Assembly: GCF_029318685.1 (NCBI RefSeq) | Contig: NZ_CP119677.1 | Location: 248,001 to 312,000 of the forward strand | Origin: Ruminiclostridium papyrosolvens DSM 2782 | GTDB taxonomy: Bacteria > Bacillota > Clostridia > Acetivibrionales > DSM-1351 | Reading direction: 5' to 3' | DNA length: 64,000 nt | In this document: one piece after another, positions 52,322 through 60,658 of the stretch | Layout of the letters: every line of letters begins with the position of its first letter | Numbering within the stretch: position 1 is the stretch's first letter | Notes under the pieces: generated by a model | Databases searched by the model: none | Seen by the model: the letters and a program-made list of their open reading frames with translations, nothing else | What the model was told of the DNA's origin: nothing | Position numbers and translations under genes: made by a program

Positions 52322-54010
52322 ATGTCCTATACGGCACTCTATAGAAAGTGGAGGCCTCTTGTATTTGAAGATGTTGTTGAGCAGGAGCATGTTGTCAGAA
52401 CAATTAAGAATACCGTAAAATCCGGGAGAGTAGCTCATGCTTATCTTTTTTGCGGTACAAGAGGAACAGGCAAAACCACAATGGCAAAAATATTTGCCAG
52501 AGCTATCAACTGCCTTAACCCCAAAGATGGAGACCCTTGTAATGAATGTGAGGTTTGCAGAGGAATTCTGGATGAATCAATTCTGGATGTTGTTGAAATA
52601 GATGCTGCATCAAACAATAGTGTTGACAACGTAAGAGAAATAAGGGAAGAGGTTGTCTATGCCCCCTCACAGGCAAGATATAAGGTTTATATAATAGATG
52701 AGGTGCATATGCTATCTTCGGGTGCATTTAATGCACTGCTGAAAACCCTTGAAGAGCCTCCGGGACATGTTGTATTTATATTGGCAACAACAGACCCTCA
52801 TAAACTCCCTGCAACTATTCTATCAAGGTGTCAGAGATTTGATTTCAAGAAAATAACGCCTGCAGGTATTGCTGAACGAGTGAAGGTTATTGCCCGGGCA
52901 AGTGGTATACAGCTGGATGATGACGGTGCATTATTAATTGCAAGACTGGCAGACGGCGCACTAAGAGATGCTCTTAGTATTCTTGACCAGTGTATTGCAG
53001 AGGGCAACAATAATATAACCCATGAAAATGTACTTGATGCCATAGGAATAGTAAGTGATGATTTTATATCGGAAATAGTGGACAATATACAGAGTAAGAA
53101 TGTTGAAGGACTTGTAGCAGATGTGGAAAAACTCTCTGCCAGCGGAAGGGATATTTTGAGGTTTGCATCAGATTTGGTGCTGTATTTCAGGAATCTTTTG
53201 ATTTGTAAGCTGAGTAAAAACCCCGAAAATATTCTGGACATGGGAAACCAATACTTAGACAAGATGATTTTACAATCAGAGGTGTTTTCAAAAGAGCAAC
53301 TGATTGGAATTATAAAGGAGTTGTCTTCCTTTGAAACACAGCTTAAATATGCGTTAAACCAAAGGGTTTTCCTTGAAGTTATGCTTATTTCAATTAGTGT
53401 AGGAAGTTACGGCAGGAGTGGAAGCGATAATAATCTGGCAGATAGAATAGCTAACCTTGAAAGTGCAGTTAGAACAGGGAATGTCGCTTTAGCAGGTTCT
53501 GTAAAAGATGGAAGCGGTATACCGGTTCAAACAAAGCCGGAGAGCAGCAGTTCTGTTTCCGCGGGAAAAAAGTTTGACAACCTGCCTCCTGTATCCGGCA
53601 GTTCAGCTCCGAAAGCTTCAGCTAAGGGTAAATCCTACAATGAACTGGAGGAATGGTCAAATGTACTGTCTGACCTTAAAGCCAACAGGAGAATGATGCT
53701 TTTATCATATCTTACTTCTACGAAAGCAGTAGCTGCTGATGAGTCGACGGTTCTTGTTGTATTTCCTCCGGCAGCCATCTCGCTGAAAGAGATTGTATCA
53801 AAGGCAGAACATATCGACGTCCTTGAAAATGCTTTGGAGAGTAGACTTGGGAGACGTATCCGTGTAAAGGTAGTAGATGAGGAATCTCTTGAGAGTATGG
53901 TTCAAAGTGAACCTTCCTCTGCAAAGAATTCAGAAGAAAACCCATTGGTAAAGCTGACAAGGGAAATTTCAGACAGATTGAATGTCCCGCTTGATATAAT
54001 AGACGAATAG
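52322..54010 (+). CDS. dnaX: DNA polymerase III tau/gamma subunit
   Basis: A 562-residue clamp-loader ATPase. The AAA+ domain carries Walker A GTRGTGKTT near residue 45, a four-cysteine zinc site (CLNPKDGDPCNECEVC) and IDEVHMLS; the clamp-loader oligomerisation domain follows to about residue 370, then a Ser/Pro-rich linker and a C-terminal domain that in tau contacts the polymerase. The ATG at 52322 follows GGAGG; the open frame begins 12 codons earlier without support. A slippery heptamer at 53566-53572 could yield a shorter gamma-like form of 418 residues. Genes ybaB and recR follow. Confidence 0.96.
   Translation: MSYTALYRKWRPLVFEDVVEQEHVVRTIKNTVKSGRVAHAYLFCGTRGTGKTTMAKIFARAINCLNPKDGDPCNECEVCRGILDESILDVVEIDAASNNSVDNVREIREEVVYAPSQARYKVYIIDEVHMLSSGAFNALLKTLEEPPGHVVFILATTDPHKLPATILSRCQRFDFKKITPAGIAERVKVIARASGIQLDDDGALLIARLADGALRDALSILDQCIAEGNNNITHENVLDAIGIVSDDFISEIVDNIQSKNVEGLVADVEKLSASGRDILRFASDLVLYFRNLLICKLSKNPENILDMGNQYLDKMILQSEVFSKEQLIGIIKELSSFETQLKYALNQRVFLEVMLISISVGSYGRSGSDNNLADRIANLESAVRTGNVALAGSVKDGSGIPVQTKPESSSSVSAGKKFDNLPPVSGSSAPKASAKGKSYNELEEWSNVLSDLKANRRMMLLSYLTSTKAVAADESTVLVVFPPAAISLKEIVSKAEHIDVLENALESRLGRRIRVKVVDEESLESMVQSEPSSAKNSEENPLVKLTREISDRLNVPLDIIDE
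53566..53601 (+). other. Candidate programmed -1 frameshift site in dnaX
   Basis: The heptamer A_AAA_AAG (53566-53572) is in the zero frame (codons GGA AAA AAG). After a -1 slip the ribosome would read GTT then TGA (53575-53577). Nine bases downstream a five-bp hairpin CTGCC/GGCAG (53582-53601) could stall it. E. coli dnaX uses the same heptamer in the same frame with a stop one codon later. No upstream Shine-Dalgarno-like stimulator is seen at the right distance. Confidence 0.7.
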
Positions 54011-54072
54011 GATATAATATAAATTGATAAATTTGTAAACTATTAAATTTAAAATAACAGGAGGAAGTACAG

Positions 54073-54432
54073 ATGGCAAGAGGTGGATTCCCAGGAGGCG
54101 GTTTCGGAGGCGGTATGGGCGGTAATATGAACAACCTGATGAAACAAGCCCAGAAGATGCAGAAGGATATGGAGAAAGCACAACAGGACTTGGAAAACAA
54201 GACTATTGAGGTTTCTGTTGGAGGTGGAGCAATAAATATAGTTGCTACCGGTAAAAAGGAAATCAAGGAAATTACTATCAAGCCTGAGGTTGTTGACCCT
54301 GATGATGTTGAAATGCTTCAGGATTTGATACTGAGTGCTGTTAATGAGGCAATAAGAAAGGCTGAAGAACTGGCTAATTCTGAAATGAGTAAAATAACTG
54401 GCGGATTAGGCGGTTTGCCGGGAATGTTTTAA
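54073..54432 (+). CDS. YbaB/EbfC nucleoid-associated protein
   Basis: A 119-residue DNA-binding protein of the YbaB/EbfC family. A Gly/Phe-rich N-terminus precedes [20 protein letters not shown], the long helix of the family, then strands and a C-terminal helix [16 protein letters not shown]. It sits between dnaX and recR, the conserved arrangement in bacteria. AGGAGG precedes the ATG. Confidence 0.94.
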   Translation: MARGGFPGGGFGGGMGGNMNNLMKQAQKMQKDMEKAQQDLENKTIEVSVGGGAINIVATGKKEIKEITIKPEVVDPDDVEMLQDLILSAVNEAIRKAEELANSEMSKITGGLGGLPGMF

Positions 54433-54474
54433 TAAATGCAGTCATTCAGAGCATGTCTCTGTGGAGGTTAATAA

Positions 54475-55074
54475 ATGGAATATTATGCAGTTCCCGTTGC
54501 AAAGTTGGTAGAGGAATTTCAGAAACTTCCGGGCATTGGACACAAGTCGGCACAACGTCTGGCTTTTCACGTGATAAATATGCCTATGGAAAAGGTTCAA
54601 AAGTTGTCAGAATCCATATTGGAGGCAAAACAAAAGACCAGATACTGCTCAGTGTGCAGTAATCTTACTGATGTTGACCCTTGTCCACTGTGCAGCGGAA
54701 CTTCGAGAGATAAAACGGTTATATGCGTGGTTCAAGACCCTCGTGATGTTGTGGCTATGGAGAGGACACGCGAATTCAAAGGACTTTATCATGTTCTGCA
54801 TGGTGCTATTTCTCCAATGCAGGGAATTGGGCCTGAGGAAATACGTATCAAGGAATTGATTGCAAGATTGGGAAGCGGAGAAGTAACAGAAGTAATTCTT
54901 GCAACTAATCCTAATGTTGAAGGTGAAGCAACTGCAATGTATATATCAAAGCTCATTAAGCCTTTAGGAGTAAAAGCAACAAGAATAGCACATGGTATAC
55001 CGGTAGGCGGCGATTTGGAGTATGCCGATGAGGTTACACTTGCAAAGGCTTTGGAAGGCCGGAGAGAGATATAG
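54475..55074 (+). CDS. recR: Recombination mediator RecR
   Basis: A 199-residue RecR, which works with RecF/RecO in loading RecA at gaps. The helix-hairpin-helix [15 protein letters not shown] lies near residue 17, the zinc site is [16 protein letters not shown], and the Toprim part contains [14 protein letters not shown] and [14 protein letters not shown]. Length and layout are standard. It ends the dnaX-ybaB-recR operon. Confidence 0.97.
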   Translation: MEYYAVPVAKLVEEFQKLPGIGHKSAQRLAFHVINMPMEKVQKLSESILEAKQKTRYCSVCSNLTDVDPCPLCSGTSRDKTVICVVQDPRDVVAMERTREFKGLYHVLHGAISPMQGIGPEEIRIKELIARLGSGEVTEVILATNPNVEGEATAMYISKLIKPLGVKATRIAHGIPVGGDLEYADEVTLAKALEGRREI

Positions 55075-55095
55075 TTAAAATAAAGTATATAATGT

Positions 55096-55147
55096 AAAAT
55101 CATGGTTAGAAGGATAAATAGAACCTCCTTCGGGCCATGATTTTTTT
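55096..55147 (+). terminator. Terminator of the dnaX operon
   Basis: A 10-bp stem, AAAATCATGG (55096-55105) with CCATGATTTT (55135-55144), spans a loop with minor inner pairing (AGG/CCT), followed by T residues. Confidence 0.8.
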
Positions 55148-55230
55148 GTTGCCCGGTTATCAAAGTCATCTTTTTGAGGGCATAATGATGTATAATTAGT
55201 ATATTGTACTATTTGTTTAGTGGAGGATTC

Positions 55231-55902
55231 ATGTATAAAATTCTGATTGTTGATGACGAAGCGGGGATACGGGATATCATTAAAAAATATGCGGTTTTCG
55301 AGGGGCATGAGGTTGTAGAAGCAGCAGACGGAATGGAAGCGATTCAAGTATGCAGGGAAATGGAATTTGATATTATTGTGATGGATGTAATGATGCCGGA
55401 ACTTGATGGCTTCTCAGCCTGTAAGGAAATCAGAAAGTTTTGTATGACTCCGGTTCTGATGCTCTCTGCCCGAGGAGAAGAATACGACAAAATCCACGGT
55501 TTTGAACTTGGGATAGACGATTATGTAGTTAAGCCTTTTTCTCCAAAAGAACTTATGATGAGAGTAAATGCCATTGTAAAAAGAAGCAGTGGTGACAAAG
55601 GAAACAAAAAGGATATTTTTACCATAGAAGGTTTAACCGTGGATTTTACGGGAAGGCTTGTATATATTGATAACGAAAAAATTGATATGTCACCCAAGGA
55701 ATACGATTTGTTTTTCTATATGGTTAAAAACAGGGGAATTGCACTTACAAGAGAGAGGCTTATAACGGATGTCTGGGGATATGATTTTTTCGGAGATGAC
55801 CGTACACTGGACACTCACATAAAGCTACTAAGAAAAAGTCTGGGTGATTACAGCAAAAATATAGTTACCCTAAGAGGGGTGGGCTATAGATTTGAGACGT
55901 GA
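55231..55902 (+). CDS. OmpR-family response regulator
   Basis: A 223-residue response regulator. The receiver domain shows LIVDDEAGIRD, the phosphorylated aspartate in IIVMDVMMPELDG and VKPFSPKEL; the C-terminal winged helix contains MSPKEYDLFFYMVKN and the terminal GVGYRFE. ATG at 55231 follows GGAGG; nine more upstream codons are open but unsupported. Its stop overlaps the start of the histidine kinase gene. Confidence 0.95.
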   Translation: MYKILIVDDEAGIRDIIKKYAVFEGHEVVEAADGMEAIQVCREMEFDIIVMDVMMPELDGFSACKEIRKFCMTPVLMLSARGEEYDKIHGFELGIDDYVVKPFSPKELMMRVNAIVKRSSGDKGNKKDIFTIEGLTVDFTGRLVYIDNEKIDMSPKEYDLFFYMVKNRGIALTRERLITDVWGYDFFGDDRTLDTHIKLLRKSLGDYSKNIVTLRGVGYRFET

Positions 55903-57349
55903 CAAAATTAGCATAAAGTATAAAATATTCCTTTACCTTTCAGCCTTTGTTGCAGTGATGCTCATTTTACTATGGCTGTTTCAGATAGTTTTTCTTGACG
56001 ATTTCTACAAGCAGATTAAAATTCATAATATTAAATCAATGGCGGAGACTATTGAGAAGAACGTAGATAACGAGAAATTTCAGGAATTTCTTGATACATT
56101 ATCCCAAGAAGAGGATGTCTGTATAAAAGTATTGGATACCAGCGGAAAAACAAAATATTCGGCAGCAGCCCGGCCGGATGGTATAATACACAAATTGCCC
56201 CCTTCTGAATTATTCAGGCTATACAACAGTGCGGAGCAAAATGGAGGTACATATCTTGAAGCATTCTCAATGAATAAGACAATGGAAAAACGTGCCCCGA
56301 CAGGTTACCCCTATAATAGTGAATTTGTACCGCCGGGAAATATGATTTACGTTAAAATAGTAAATTCAGACAATGGTGCACATTTAATTGTAATGTTGAA
56401 TTCAACTATAACTCCCGTAAATGCCACCGTAAATACATTGAGAATCCAGTTAATATGGGTTACCGGAATAACCTTACTACTGGCTTTGTTAATGGGGCTT
56501 TTCATTTCGAGAAAGGTTTCTGACCCTATAATCAAGATTAACAGCTCCGCAAAGGAGCTTGCAAAGGGCAATTATAAAACTTCCTTTCGGGGACGGGGAT
56601 ATCTGGAAATAACTGAGCTTAACGACACTCTCAATTACGCTGCAATGGAACTCTCAAAGGTGGAGGGCTTGCGCAGAGAGCTAATTGCGAATATATCTCA
56701 TGATTTGAGGACTCCTCTTACAATGATTACTGGGTATGGCGAAGTTATGAGGGATCTTCCCGGAGAAAACACCCCTGAAAATGTTCAGATAATAATTGAT
56801 GAAGCAAAAAGGTTGACCACACTTGTAAATGATATTCTGGATATTTCCCAGCTTCAATCAGGTACCCGTAAAATTAATGTTGAAATCTTCAATATTACTG
56901 AGAGCATTAGAAAAATACTTCAAAGGTATAATAAACTTATTGAACAGGAAGGCTACAGAATTGATTTTAAAAGTGATAAAGATATATGGGTAATTGCTGA
57001 TGCGGTTAAAATATCACAGGTAATATATAATCTGATTAATAATGCCATAACATATACCGGGGTAGATAGAACGGTTACTATTACTCAAAGCAGTACTGCC
57101 AAGGGCGTAAAGGTTGAAATTACAGATACAGGAGAAGGTATAGAAGAGGAAATGCTCCCGCTTATTTGGGACAGGTACTACAAGGTTGACAAGGCTCATA
57201 AAAGAGCTGCAATGGGAACGGGGCTGGGACTTTCCATAGTAAAATCAATATTGGATATGCACGGAGCACAATACGGAGTTGAAAGCAAGCTAGGTAAAGG
57301 GAGCACTTTTTGGTTTGAGTTGACATTAAATACAAACATTGAGCCATGA
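55892..57349 (+). CDS. Sensor histidine kinase
   Basis: A 485-residue membrane kinase: helix about 10-32, an extracytoplasmic sensor of about 145 residues, helix about 182-203, a HAMP linker, the HisKA box ELIANISHDLRTPLTM with His near residue 270, and a HATPase domain with NLINNAITYT, DTGEGIEEE and GTGLGLSIVKS. It starts with TTG, overlapping the regulator stop by 11 bases, so the two are translationally coupled. The signal is unknown. Confidence 0.94.
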   Translation: MRRDKISIKYKIFLYLSAFVAVMLILLWLFQIVFLDDFYKQIKIHNIKSMAETIEKNVDNEKFQEFLDTLSQEEDVCIKVLDTSGKTKYSAAARPDGIIHKLPPSELFRLYNSAEQNGGTYLEAFSMNKTMEKRAPTGYPYNSEFVPPGNMIYVKIVNSDNGAHLIVMLNSTITPVNATVNTLRIQLIWVTGITLLLALLMGLFISRKVSDPIIKINSSAKELAKGNYKTSFRGRGYLEITELNDTLNYAAMELSKVEGLRRELIANISHDLRTPLTMITGYGEVMRDLPGENTPENVQIIIDEAKRLTTLVNDILDISQLQSGTRKINVEIFNITESIRKILQRYNKLIEQEGYRIDFKSDKDIWVIADAVKISQVIYNLINNAITYTGVDRTVTITQSSTAKGVKVEITDTGEGIEEEMLPLIWDRYYKVDKAHKRAAMGTGLGLSIVKSILDMHGAQYGVESKLGKGSTFWFELTLNTNIEP

Positions 57350-57431
57350 GATTACATAAGCTTATTGCAGTCAAAATTCTATTAGTGTAAAATAAAACTG
57401 CAAATAACCGTAATTTGGAGGAGTGCTTTAA

Positions 57432-59078
57432 TTGAATGATATAATATATATTACCGGACATAAAAATCCGGACACAGACTCTATATGTTCAGCTATTGCC
57501 TACGCAGAGTTGAAAAAAAGACATGCTGCCCATGCTGTACCCATTAGAATAGGAGATATAAACAAAGAAACGGAATTTGTACTGAAATATTTTGGAGTAG
57601 AGGTGCCGGAATATCGTGAAACAGTCAGAACACAGATTTCAGACTTGGATATTGACATAATAAGTCCTGTTTCGGAGGATATATCCATTAAAGCAGCTTG
57701 GAGCATAATGGTAAAGAACAATGTAAAAGTTCTCCCGGTAGCAGATGTTAAGGGTAAGCTTACAGGCATAATTACACTGTCCGATATTACCGGAAGCTAT
57801 CTGGATGCCTTGGAAAACAATATTCTAAGTGCCAGCGGAACACCTTACAGAAATATAATGGATACGCTTGCAGCAAAATTGGTTTGCGGAAATGAAGAAG
57901 AGTTTAAATCTGCAGGCAAAGTTGTGATAGCAGCTATGGCGCCTGAGGATATGACTCCTTTTGTTGATAAAGGAGATATTGTTCTGGTGGGAAGCAGAAA
58001 GGACAGTCAGCTTAAAGCCATAGAGATTGGTGCAAGCAGTCTGATAATTACCTGCGGGGCAACGGCAGATGAGGAAGTTATACAGTATGCAGAGGAAAAA
58101 GGTTGCATAGTGATGGACACCTACTACGATACCTTTACTACTGCAAGGCTTATTAACCAAAGCATCCCTGTCAGTCACATTATGACAAAAGAACAACTAA
58201 TCAGCTTCAATATCAATGACTATATAGACAATATCAAAGATAAAATGCTTAAAACCAGATACCGCAGTTACCCTGTGGTTGATGATAATGGTATTATCAA
58301 GGGTTTTATTTCACGTTATCATCTTATTACCCAACGTCGTAAAAAGGTAATTCTGCTTGACCATAATGAAAGAGCACAGACCATTGACGGTATAGATCAG
58401 GCGGACATACTTGAAATAATAGACCATCATAGAATAGGGGATATACAGACCGGGTACCCTATATTCTTCAAAAATGATGCGGTAGGCAGTACTTCTACAT
58501 TAATTGCCAATATGTATTTTGAAAACGGTATGAACCCGTCTAAAAGTGTAGCAGGACTTTTATGTGCAGCCATTATATCCGATACTATGAAATTTAAATC
58601 CCCCACAAGCACATACGCAGACGAGTTGGCTGCAAGCAGACTTGCAAAAATAGCGGACATTAATATAGACGAATTTGCTACATCATTGTTTAAAGCAAAC
58701 GCATCCCTTCAGGGAATGACTCCTCAGACAATCCTTGACTATGACTTTAAGGATTTTGTATTCAACAAATATAAAATCGGAATAGGGCAAATAAATTCCA
58801 GCGATGCAGAAGGTCTTCACAAGATAAAGGACGAATTGCTGAAGCATATGAGAACTGTTCTGGAAAACAAGGGTTACAACCTAATTTTGCTTTTGATTAC
58901 AAACATAATAAAAGAAGGCTCAGAACTTCTGTTTGTAGGTGATGACCACGCCGCTCTGATGGAAAAAGCCTTTAATATAAAAACAGGGGAAAGCAGTGCA
59001 TTTCTAAAAGGCGTAGTTTCCAGAAAAAAACAGGTTGTTCCCCAAATCTCAAGTACCATTCAAAGAGAATCTATTTAA
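57432..59078 (+). CDS. Mn-dependent inorganic pyrophosphatase with CBS and DRTGG domains
   Basis: A 548-residue family II pyrophosphatase. The DHH catalytic domain begins TGHKNPDTDSICSAIAYAE, is interrupted by a CBS domain (about 70-125), a DRTGG domain (about 130-245) and a second CBS domain (about 250-305), resumes with IIDHHRIGD near 332, and ends with a DHHA2 domain. The CBS pair binds adenine nucleotides, so activity follows energy charge, as established for clostridial CBS-PPases. It starts with TTG after GGAGGAG. Confidence 0.93.
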   Translation: MNDIIYITGHKNPDTDSICSAIAYAELKKRHAAHAVPIRIGDINKETEFVLKYFGVEVPEYRETVRTQISDLDIDIISPVSEDISIKAAWSIMVKNNVKVLPVADVKGKLTGIITLSDITGSYLDALENNILSASGTPYRNIMDTLAAKLVCGNEEEFKSAGKVVIAAMAPEDMTPFVDKGDIVLVGSRKDSQLKAIEIGASSLIITCGATADEEVIQYAEEKGCIVMDTYYDTFTTARLINQSIPVSHIMTKEQLISFNINDYIDNIKDKMLKTRYRSYPVVDDNGIIKGFISRYHLITQRRKKVILLDHNERAQTIDGIDQADILEIIDHHRIGDIQTGYPIFFKNDAVGSTSTLIANMYFENGMNPSKSVAGLLCAAIISDTMKFKSPTSTYADELAASRLAKIADINIDEFATSLFKANASLQGMTPQTILDYDFKDFVFNKYKIGIGQINSSDAEGLHKIKDELLKHMRTVLENKGYNLILLLITNIIKEGSELLFVGDDHAALMEKAFNIKTGESSAFLKGVVSRKKQVVPQISSTIQRESI

Positions 59079-59094
59079 AAAACCGTATTTAATA

Positions 59095-59138
59095 AAAGGT
59101 ATCAGTACACATAAGTGTGTAACTGGTATCTTTTTTTG
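59095..59138 (+). terminator. Terminator of the pyrophosphatase gene
   Basis: GGTATCAGT and ACACA pair with TGTGT and ACTGGTATC around TAAG, with one bulge, followed by seven T residues. Confidence 0.82.
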
Positions 59139-59260
59139 TTTTCAGTTTAGTAACAATTCTACTTCCAGAATTCATCCAACGTTCAGAAAACCATCACATT
59201 TAAAAGTTAATATTTTTATGTAATCTCTACACGCCAGATTAAAAAATCAGGAGGTGAAAC

Positions 59261-59947
59261 ATGGAAAAATTAAAATTAAGGCATGAAATAAAGCATGAAA
59301 TTTCAATATCTGACTACATTGCCTTGCGGAATCGGCTCAAGTTTATAGCCCAAAAAGATTCAAATACAGATGAAAGAGGCAGATATAGAATCAGGAGTTT
59401 ATATTTTGACAATGCCGATGATAAGGCACTTAAAGAAAAAATATTAGGCCTGAATAACAGAGAGAAATTCAGAATTCGTTATTATAATGGCGATATCCGG
59501 TACATTAAACTGGAGAAAAAAGGAAAGATAAACGGATTATGCTACAAAAGATACACTCCATTGACGGTGGGACAGTGTGAGCAAATAATAAATGGTGACA
59601 TAAAGTGGATGAGATTTTCTGAAAATTCGTTATTAGTTGAATTGTATGCCAAAATGAATTTTCAACAGTTAAGACCCAGAACTCTGGTGGACTATATCAG
59701 AGAACCTTATATTTATAAACCCGGTAACGTGAGAGTTACTTTTGACAGCGGCATAACAACAGGACTCAATTCAAAGGAGCTCTTTAATCAGCAAACTGCT
59801 GCCATGAATTCTCATGCAGTTAAAAAAATAATAATGGAAGTGAAATTTGATGAGTTTCTGCCTGAAATAATCAGGGACATAATTCAGCTTGGACAGAGGC
59901 AGAATTCAGCATTCTCAAAATATGCAGCCTGTAGGATATTTGGCTAA
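59261..59947 (+). CDS. VTC-domain protein (polyphosphate polymerase-like)
   Basis: A 228-residue protein of the VTC family in the triphosphate-tunnel superfamily. LRHEIKHEIS (the E-x-K start of the tunnel), YRIRSLYFD, REKFRIRYYN, IKLEKKGK, and IIMEVKFDEFLPE provide the alternating charged strands that line the tunnel. The yeast VTC4 homologue makes polyphosphate from ATP; bacterial members with DUF4956 and CotH neighbours are uncharacterised. AGGAGGTG precedes the ATG. Confidence 0.88.
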   Translation: MEKLKLRHEIKHEISISDYIALRNRLKFIAQKDSNTDERGRYRIRSLYFDNADDKALKEKILGLNNREKFRIRYYNGDIRYIKLEKKGKINGLCYKRYTPLTVGQCEQIINGDIKWMRFSENSLLVELYAKMNFQQLRPRTLVDYIREPYIYKPGNVRVTFDSGITTGLNSKELFNQQTAAMNSHAVKKIIMEVKFDEFLPEIIRDIIQLGQRQNSAFSKYAACRIFG

Positions 59948-59971
59948 TAAAAAATCAGGAGGATTAAGTAA

Positions 59972-60643
59972 ATGACTTTTAATGATATATTTAAATCCAA
60001 TTTTGTTGAGAAGGTATCTTCTTTTTCACCCTTGGATATGGTAATCGCATTGGCGGTGTCTTTTGCACTTGGACTGTTTATATTTTATGTATACAAAAAA
60101 ACCTTTAATGGGGTAATGTACTCAGCAAGCTTTGGAGTTTCACTGCTGGCAATGACGCTTATAACTACTCTAATAATATTGGCGGTAACATCCAATGTTA
60201 TTCTATCCCTTGGTATGGTGGGTGCATTGTCAATTGTACGTTTCAGATCAGCTATAAAGGAACCCATGGACATAGCATTTTTGTTCTGGTCCATATCAGC
60301 AGGTATTGTCACAGGTGCAGGTCTTATACCTCTGGGCGTATTTGGCTCGTTGTTTATAGGAGTCGTTATGGTATTGTTTGTAAACAAAAAAACCACTGAT
60401 AATCCCTACATCCTGGTAGTAAATTGTGCAGACGAAAAAGCGGAAAAGCAGGTTAACAGTGCTATAAGTGATAGTGTAAAAAAGCACATGGTTAAATCAA
60501 AGGCTGTTACTACAAGCGGAATTGAACTCACTCTGGAAGTCAGACTAAAAGACAGTACTACTGAGTTTGTAAACAAAATTTCAGATATTGGAGGGGTAAC
60601 AAATACAGTACTTGTAAGCTATAACGGGGAGTATATGTCATAG
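59972..60643 (+). CDS. DUF4956 membrane protein
   Basis: A 223-residue protein with four membrane helices in the first 140 residues and a small cytosolic ferredoxin-like domain after. GMVGALSIVRFRSAIKEPMD is the family landmark. DUF4956 genes lie regularly between VTC and CotH genes; the membrane part may move a product of the VTC enzyme, which is inference. It begins 24 bases after the VTC stop with AGGAGG. Confidence 0.88.
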   Translation: MTFNDIFKSNFVEKVSSFSPLDMVIALAVSFALGLFIFYVYKKTFNGVMYSASFGVSLLAMTLITTLIILAVTSNVILSLGMVGALSIVRFRSAIKEPMDIAFLFWSISAGIVTGAGLIPLGVFGSLFIGVVMVLFVNKKTTDNPYILVVNCADEKAEKQVNSAISDSVKKHMVKSKAVTTSGIELTLEVRLKDSTTEFVNKISDIGGVTNTVLVSYNGEYMS

Positions 60644-60658
60644 ATTTGGAGGCAGCTT

